From positions 1 through 9,724 of the forward strand of contig CAZMCC010000121.1 in the NCBI GenBank assembly GCA_964564695.1: 9,724 nt of DNA, in the 5' to 3' direction. Of this stretch, positions 6,044-9,724 are shown piece after piece. Position numbers and translations under genes: made by a program. The number at the start of each line of letters is the position of its first letter. The stretch's first letter is position 1. A model generated the notes under the pieces. It was not told the DNA's origin, searched no databases, and saw only the letters and a list, made by a program, of their open reading frames with translations. This stretch comes from CAZMCC01 sp964564695. Its GTDB lineage: Bacteria; Planctomycetota; Phycisphaerae; Phycisphaerales; UBA1924.

Positions 6044-6088
6044 CGCAAAAATAAAAGAGGGCCTGCGGCACAACGCCGCGAGGCCCTC
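6044..6088 (-). terminator. Rho-independent terminator of the exported-protein gene
   Basis: On the minus strand GAGGGCCT and GCCGC arms pair across a 5-nt loop with a single bulged base (plus-strand stem positions 6057-6069 and 6075-6088). CTTTTATTTTTGCG follows immediately. Strong stem plus U-tract, about 40 nt past the TAG at 6129-6127, is the classical arrangement. Confidence 0.9.
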
Positions 6089-6100
6089 GGGGGGGGGGGG
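6089..6100 (+). repeat. run of 12 Gs next to the terminator
   Basis: Twelve consecutive Gs on the plus strand lie directly against the terminator stem. In the transcript of the minus-strand gene this is a C12 run just before the hairpin. It is the longest homopolymer in the window and is prone to length errors. Confidence 0.9.
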
Positions 6101-6126
6101 TGCAAGTTAATGAACTCATTATACCG

Positions 6127-7917
6127 CTAGAAGCGCGGTTGTCCAGCGGGCTGTCCGGGTTGTGCGGCCGGTGCGGGGGCCCCGGCGGGGGGCTGGTTGG
6201 CCGCCTTGATGGCCGCCCCGACGGTCTTGATCACCGCCATCGGGACGAACAGCGTCACGTGCCCCGTCGACTCGCCCGAACCCAGGCCCGCGCCGATCGG
6301 CGGGAGCGATTCGGGGACGTCGAACTGGGCCGGTCCGCCCATCATCGCGAGCATCGGCTTGACGCTCTCCATGATCGCCTTCACGCCGATGTACGCCTCG
6401 CCGATCCGGCCCTTGGGCAGCCGCTCGCCGACCTGCTTGGTCATCGCGTCGTCGGCCATCGAGTTCGTGCCCTTGGCCGCCGCGTCCATCGCGGCGCCCA
6501 TGAGCGTCTGGTTCTTGGCGAACGTCGTCACGACGCCGCCCTCGACCGGCGCCATGAAGCCGCCGGGGCCGCCCGCCCCGCCGAACATCATCATCGACAT
6601 CTGGCCGGCCATCGGGTCGTCGTCGCCCGCGGCCATCTTGATCTCCCACACGTCCACGTCGACGTTGTTCACCTTGGCGCCCGCCTTGGTGTAGACCGTC
6701 GTATACGTGCTGCCGGCCACCGTCTTGCCGTTGAGCGTCTCGAGCGCCTTCTGCGCCCCGGAGACATACTCCGCCGGCTTGGACGACTTGGTGAACATCG
6801 TGGTGTTGACGAAGAGCCCGCCGCCGAAGAGCGCGGCCGGCGAGAACCCGATCGAGCCGGCGACGCCGTCGGAGCTCTCGATGTTCGCGACGAACATGTT
6901 CTGTTCAGGGGCGCCGGCTTCTCCGCCGCCGCCCATCGTGTCCTTGGCGATCTGCTTCCACACCGGCTGCGAGGAGTCGAACGCGAAGTTGAACAGGTAC
7001 GGCTGGTTCGGCAGCTTGCCCGTCAGGCTCGCCGCGTCGCCGGGCTTGGCGAACGCGCCCGCGAGCTTCGAGCCTTCCTTGAACTGGGCCGAGAAGTCGA
7101 GCGCCACGCCCGAGGGCTCGATGTCCAGCGCCATGACGGCACCGTTGGCCTGGTCCATGAACTGGACGAAGATCTCCTTGAGTGCCGCGGGATCCATGTC
7201 CCCGCCCATCATCGACATCGGGCCGTTCATGGCCTCTTCCATCGTCGCGTCGAACATCGGTTTGGCGACCGTCGACAGCTCCCGCATGTTCGCGATCACG
7301 AGCAGGTCGGCCTTCTCGCCGATCGAGTTCCCGACCTTGCCGATCATCGCCTCGTGCGCCTTGGCGTTGCCGGCCTTGGCCTCGAACTTCTCGAGCACGT
7401 CCTTCTTGTTGCAGATCGCGGCGTACCCGCCGCCGATGTCCTTCGCGAAGCCCGGGTCGCCCTCGGGGCCCGTGAACTCCGTGATCCCGGCGCCCGCCTC
7501 GGCGTTGAACGCCTTGAGCAGCGCCTTGTAATCGCCCGTCGGAACGAGCAGGATGATCGGGGGCTCTTCCTGCGGCGCGTCGCCCGCCATCGGGTCGTTC
7601 GGGTCCGCCGGCTTCTTCGGCTCCCCCGGCTTGTCGGCGGGGGGCGCCATCACGACCGCCGCGACCGGCTTGGTCATGTCCACGCCCGCGTCGAACCCGC
7701 CCATCATGAGCATGGCCTTCACGCCCGGGAACGGCAGCTCGAGCGTCGTCGTGATCGACTGCACGCCCTTCTCGAGCTGGTCGAGGCTGGGGGTCGTCAC
7801 GACCACCATCGCGTTCGTGGGAACGCGGTCGAGGATGGGCGGCAGCGCCTGCGCAGCGGCCGCAAACAGGCCGAGGACCGAGCCCGCGGCGCACAGGAGA
7901 CCAGAGAGTCGCTTCAT
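6127..7917 (-). CDS. exported Met/Gly-rich protein of unknown function
   Basis: This 596-aa protein starts MKRLSGLLCAAGSVLGLFAA, a clear signal peptide (basic n-region, hydrophobic core) with likely cleavage after AQA at residue 24. The frame is open further upstream to 8037. ATG at 7917 is chosen because the signal peptide begins there and AAAGG lies 9 nt before it. The mature part opens ILDRVPTNAMVVVTTPSLDQLEKGV, similar in style to planctomycete exported proteins that begin with a segment of the form VPADALxxVxVPDL; I would not claim homology. Alternating strand-like and helix segments follow, with Pro/Lys-rich and Met/Gly-rich linkers (PGEPKKPADPNDPMAGDAP, GPMSMMGGDMDPA, GQMSMMMFGGAGG) and a Pro/Ala/Gln tail ending GQPRF. 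No enzymatic motif, lipobox or transmembrane segment beyond the signal was found. It is a single-gene transcript with its own promoter and terminator. Codon use and the terminator indicate a real, expressed gene; the function is unknown. Confidence 0.85.
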   Translation of the reverse strand: MKRLSGLLCAAGSVLGLFAAAAQALPPILDRVPTNAMVVVTTPSLDQLEKGVQSITTTLELPFPGVKAMLMMGGFDAGVDMTKPVAAVVMAPPADKPGEPKKPADPNDPMAGDAPQEEPPIILLVPTGDYKALLKAFNAEAGAGITEFTGPEGDPGFAKDIGGGYAAICNKKDVLEKFEAKAGNAKAHEAMIGKVGNSIGEKADLLVIANMRELSTVAKPMFDATMEEAMNGPMSMMGGDMDPAALKEIFVQFMDQANGAVMALDIEPSGVALDFSAQFKEGSKLAGAFAKPGDAASLTGKLPNQPYLFNFAFDSSQPVWKQIAKDTMGGGGEAGAPEQNMFVANIESSDGVAGSIGFSPAALFGGGLFVNTTMFTKSSKPAEYVSGAQKALETLNGKTVAGSTYTTVYTKAGAKVNNVDVDVWEIKMAAGDDDPMAGQMSMMMFGGAGGPGGFMAPVEGGVVTTFAKNQTLMGAAMDAAAKGTNSMADDAMTKQVGERLPKGRIGEAYIGVKAIMESVKPMLAMMGGPAQFDVPESLPPIGAGLGSGESTGHVTLFVPMAVIKTVGAAIKAANQPPAGAPAPAAQPGQPAGQPRF

Positions 7918-7926
7918 GATGCAGTG

Positions 7927-7931
7927 CCTTT
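7927..7931 (-). promoter_or_regulatory. ribosome-binding site AAAGG
   Basis: On the minus strand AAAGG lies 9 nt before the ATG at 7917. It is the clearest Shine-Dalgarno match in the window and decides the start of the exported protein in favour of 7917 over longer upstream readings. Confidence 0.65.
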
Positions 7932-7980
7932 CGTGTGGCCGCTTTCGTTTTCGGCCGATGTTCGTATCGTTCGGGCAATC

Positions 7981-7986
7981 AGTATA
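7981..7986 (-). promoter_or_regulatory. -10-like hexamer TATACT of the exported-protein gene
   Basis: On the minus strand TATACT lies 63 nt upstream of the ATG at 7917. This implies a leader of about 57 nt containing the AAAGG site. A CTGAAA about 20 nt further upstream is the only -35 candidate, and its spacing is poor. Confidence 0.4.
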
Positions 7987-8018
7987 TCGGGACCGCTGCC
8001 TTTCGGTTTCAGCAGAAT

Positions 8019-8099
8019 GCACCGAGGCATCAAGCACCGAGGCATCAGATCGTCTGTTCTGCGTGCCTCATGCCTTGACGCCTCGGTGCCTTGATGCCT
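8019..8099. repeat. octamer-based inverted repeat between divergent genes
   Basis: Two 15-nt direct copies, GCACCGAGGCATCAA and GCACCGAGGCATCAG, occupy 8019-8048. The block 8074-8089 (CTTGACGCCTCGGTGC) is the reverse complement of 8019-8034 with one mismatch. On the minus strand 8066-8099 resolves into tandem AGGCATCA, AGGCACCG, AGGCGTCA and AGGCATG units. The array sits between the promoters of the exported-protein gene and the permease gene. It is a satellite-like repeat rather than a recognised operator. Confidence 0.7.
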
Positions 8100-8106
8100 T
8101 CTTCCG

Positions 8107-8112
8107 TACCCT
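8107..8112 (+). promoter_or_regulatory. -10-like hexamer TACCCT before the permease gene
   Basis: TACCCT lies 7 nt before the GTG at 8120, the intervening bases being seven Cs. It is weaker than the other three hexamers of this kind but has the same spacing. No Shine-Dalgarno sequence is present. Confidence 0.3.
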
Positions 8113-8119
8113 CCCCCCC

Positions 8120-8902
8120 GTGACCACCACCGCCATCCTCGCCACCGTCGGCCTCGGCGTCATCGCCGGCCTCCTCGGCGGCCTCGCCGGCGTCGGCGGC
8201 TCCATGGTCATGCTCCCCGGCCTCCACATGATCTTCGGCGATGAGCCGGCGAGCGTTCACCACCTCTACATGGCCTCGGCCATGACCGTCAACGTCGCCG
8301 TCGCCTTCCCCGCCGCGATCAAGCACCACCGCGCCAAGGCCGTACGCACCGACCTGCTCCCCGTGCTCATCGGCACGACCCTCGCCGGCATCGTCGCCGG
8401 CGTGCTCGTCTCCAACCAGGTGAACGGCAACGTCCTGCGCTACCTCCTCGCGGCGTTCATCTTCTCGTACTGCGCGATGAACCTCCGCCGCATCATCAGC
8501 GGCCACCAGGAGCACGTCGCCGGCGCCAGTCCCTCGACCAGGCATCTGGCGATCAGCGGCGCCGTCACCGGCTTCGTCGGCGGCCTCCTGGGCCTCGGCG
8601 GCGGCGTGCTCCTCGTGCCGATGCTGCAGATCCTCTGCCGCCTCCCGCTCCGTCAGTCGATCGCGACGAGCTCCGCCGTGATCTGCATCACCGCCGTCGC
8701 CGGCGCCGGCCTCAAGCTCGGCACGCTGCACGAGCACTCGCAGAGCTGGGCCTGGGCCCTGCTCCTCGCCGCCCTCATGGCCCCGACCGCCATCGTCGCG
8801 TCGCTCGTCGGCGCGGGGCTGACCCACAGCCTTCCCGTCAAGACCGTGCGCGCCGTGATCACGGTGTTGTTGATGGTGGTGGCGGTGAGGTTGGTGGTGT
8901 AG
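8120..8902 (+). CDS. TauE/SafE family membrane permease
   Basis: This 260-aa integral membrane protein belongs to the TauE/SafE family, whose characterised members export sulfite, sulfoacetate or related small organic anions. The family's two-fold internal repeat is plain: GVIAGLLGGLAGVGGSMVMLP at 13-33 (the 21-residue block is given here as G13 to P33, with the GLAGVGG core at 21-27) and a second copy at about 147-168 with the core GLLGLGGG at 155-162. About seven to eight hydrophobic segments are visible, with a short polar loop at 122-142 between the halves. GTG at 8120 is the start, because the first hydrophobic helix begins a few codons later and the upstream frame is repeat sequence. 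The length is normal for the family. It is divergent from the exported-protein gene and convergent with the acyltransferase. No sulfur-metabolism gene is nearby, so the substrate is unknown. Confidence 0.88.
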   Translation: MTTTAILATVGLGVIAGLLGGLAGVGGSMVMLPGLHMIFGDEPASVHHLYMASAMTVNVAVAFPAAIKHHRAKAVRTDLLPVLIGTTLAGIVAGVLVSNQVNGNVLRYLLAAFIFSYCAMNLRRIISGHQEHVAGASPSTRHLAISGAVTGFVGGLLGLGGGVLLVPMLQILCRLPLRQSIATSSAVICITAVAGAGLKLGTLHEHSQSWAWALLLAALMAPTAIVASLVGAGLTHSLPVKTVRAVITVLLMVVAVRLVV

Positions 8903-8909
8903 GGGGTGC

Positions 8910-8933
8910 CCGGGTGCAGCTTTGTGCACCCGG
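8910..8933 (+). terminator. hairpin 1 after the permease gene
   Basis: CCGGGTGCA (8910-8918) pairs perfectly with TGCACCCGG (8925-8933) around the loop GCTTTG. It starts 8 nt after the permease stop and is followed by the moderately T-rich TCTTCGTTCGCTTCT. It is a plausible terminator for the plus-strand gene, though the U-tract is interrupted. Confidence 0.6.
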
Positions 8934-8950
8934 TCTTCGTTCGCTTCTCG

Positions 8951-8974
8951 CCCGGCGGACAAAGCTCCGCCGGG
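8951..8974 (-). terminator. hairpin 2 after the acyltransferase gene
   Basis: CCCGGCGGA (8951-8959) pairs perfectly with TCCGCCGGG (8966-8974) around the loop CAAAGC. It lies 8 nt beyond the acyltransferase stop on the minus strand. No U-tract follows in that direction, so it may be a structural 3' end or a dispersed palindrome rather than an intrinsic terminator. Confidence 0.45.
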
Positions 8975-8981
8975 GCACCCA

Positions 8982-9644
8982 TCACTCTTCGCGTTTCCTC
9001 AACCCCTCAACCCTCTCCGCCAAATACGCCAACCCCTCCTCCGCCTTCATCCCCCTCAACACCTCGTGCGGAATCACCTCCCCGATCACGCACGTCACCC
9101 GCTGCCCCCACACCCGCGGCGCCATCCTCGTCCGCGGCCACGCCTCGAAGCACCCGCTCACCGCCACCGGCAGCACGTTGCACTTCGCCCGCGACAAGAG
9201 CAGCCACGCCCCGCGCTTGAACGGCTGCAGCGTCCCGTCCGGCGAGCGCGACCCCTCCGGGAAGATCAGCACGCACCGCCCCGCCCCGAGCGTCGCCAGC
9301 GCCGCCCGCAGCGCCCCGGCGTCGCCCTCGTTCTCGCGGATCGAGATGACGCCCAGCCCCCGCAGGATCAGCCCGAACCCGGGGATCCTGAACAGCCCCG
9401 ACCGCGCGATCGGCACCACGTGCCGCGGCGACACGCTCACGCCCACCACCGGTGGATCAAGATGGCTCTCGTGGTTCGCCACCACCAGCAGCGCGCCCTC
9501 GCGGGGTATGTTCTCGCGCCCCACCACCTTCAGCCGGTACACCACCTTCAGCACGGCGTGCACCGTCTTCTGGCACAACAGAAAGAACAGGATCCCCGCG
9601 ATCGATCGCCCGGTGTCTCGCCGGCGCAGCCTGTCGAGCGCCAC
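8982..9644 (-). CDS. plsC: 1-acyl-sn-glycerol-3-phosphate acyltransferase (PlsC family)
   Basis: This 220-aa protein has the four acyltransferase blocks of the PlsC family. Block I is NHESHLD (57-63), the catalytic HX4D motif. Block II is centred on IARSGLFRIPGFG (79-91). Block III is IFPEGSRSPDG (127-137), and block IV is VLPVAVSG (157-164). The family transfers an acyl chain from acyl-ACP or acyl-CoA to lysophosphatidate to make phosphatidate at the membrane face. An N-terminal hydrophobic stretch (IAGILFFLL, 15-23) probably anchors it. GTG at 9644 is the first start after the in-frame TAG at 9650-9648, and no nearer ATG precedes block I. The 3-nt gap from that TAG implies a polycistronic message with the gene upstream and translational coupling, consistent with the lack of a ribosome-binding site. 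Substrate preference cannot be told from sequence; a role in another glycerolipid is possible. Confidence 0.93.
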   Translation of the reverse strand: MALDRLRRRDTGRSIAGILFFLLCQKTVHAVLKVVYRLKVVGRENIPREGALLVVANHESHLDPPVVGVSVSPRHVVPIARSGLFRIPGFGLILRGLGVISIRENEGDAGALRAALATLGAGRCVLIFPEGSRSPDGTLQPFKRGAWLLLSRAKCNVLPVAVSGCFEAWPRTRMAPRVWGQRVTCVIGEVIPHEVLRGMKAEEGLAYLAERVEGLRKREE

Positions 9645-9647
9645 GGG

Positions 9648-9724
9648 CTAGTGCCCCGGCCCGGTTGAGGGAGTGGGCGGTGTCGGCGGCGGTGGGGGGG
9701 AAGGAGGGATGGGGGTGGGGGTGG
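9648..9724 (-). CDS. Pro/Thr-rich C-terminal tail of a gene upstream of plsC (partial)
   Basis: In the frame that ends with TAG at 9650-9648, the minus strand from 9722 reads TPTPIPPSPPPPPTPPTPST and then GPGH. The bases form a C-rich simple repeat, so an open frame alone is weak evidence. The stop only 3 nt before the GTG of plsC and the absence of a promoter in between support a real gene end in an operon. In planctomycetes a cytidylate kinase gene often neighbours plsC, but nothing here identifies it. Confidence 0.45.
   Translation of the reverse strand, partial: TPTPIPPSPPPPPTPPTPSTGPGH

Noticed and set aside
6108..6121. TAATGA-AC-TCATTA palindrome just past the exported-protein stop
   Set aside because: The 6-bp A/T stem with a 2-nt loop is too weak to call a terminator, and the strong terminator lies directly beyond it.
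7886..7917. Lipoprotein signal (GLLC near the N-terminus of the exported protein)
   Set aside because: The Cys is at residue 9, before the hydrophobic core ends, so it cannot be a lipobox. AQA at residue 24 is a normal signal peptidase I site.
7918..8037. 40-residue N-terminal extension of the exported protein
   Set aside because: It would bury the signal peptide, starts within the octamer repeat, and is contradicted by the AAAGG site before 7917.
8019..8048. Operator or iteron array between divergent genes
   Set aside because: The units are octameric and appear on both strands in satellite fashion. No regulator is associated with them, so I list them only as a repeat.
6100..8094. Long plus-strand open frame (over 660 codons) opposite the exported protein
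   Set aside because: It is Arg/His/Leu-biased with no recognisable domain and lies antisense to a gene that has a signal peptide, ribosome site and terminator. It is a by-product of GC-rich codons.
7553..8119. Extended N-terminus of the permease, upstream of GTG 8120
   Set aside because: It would run through the satellite repeat and antisense to the signal-peptide gene, and the family has no such extension.

Overview
This window is very GC-rich, with strong G/C preference at third codon positions. Gene content and style suggest a planctomycete, probably of the Phycisphaerae: PolX with a PHP domain, a stand-alone folP, a large exported Met/Gly-rich protein of unknown role, and Gly/Pro inserts in otherwise conserved enzymes. 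That assignment is an inference. No rRNA, tRNA, CRISPR array, transposase or phage gene was seen. No gap between genes exceeds about 220 bp.

Left edge (1-685): the last codons of an unidentified plus-strand gene are followed by the 5' part of a malonyl-CoA-synthetase-like gene (plus). This runs tail-to-tail into the 5' two-thirds of an ABC-transporter ATPase gene (minus). Both lose homology near position 220-245, so this is a rearrangement scar or a chimeric join.

Middle left (792-2979): an NAD(P)-binding epimerase of the NDUFA9-like kind, then a two-gene unit of an XRE-type HTH protein and a small unknown protein. A 10-bp dyad lies in front of the unit and a hairpin behind it. A run of eight Gs in the HTH gene controls how the two reading frames relate.

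Centre (3053-5993): a full-length PolX/PHP polymerase with a 16-glycine insert beside its third catalytic Asp, converging on folP (dihydropteroate synthase). The 3' ends of the two genes lie in the arms of a perfect 29-bp inverted repeat whose interior carries degenerate CACGGAG-type repeats.

Right (6127-9724): a secreted 596-aa protein on the minus strand with a textbook Rho-independent terminator; a divergent TauE/SafE permease; a double-hairpin region whose two loops are complementary; then a PlsC-type acyltransferase on the minus strand, 3 nt behind a proline-rich gene tail that runs off the window.

The genes are mostly housekeeping or lineage-typical and do not form one evident pathway. 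What recurs across the window is (i) TANNNT hexamers 6-7 nt before the start codons of four genes, suggesting leaderless transcripts, and (ii) G-tract microsatellites inside genes. I did not find a convincing new defence or metabolic system.
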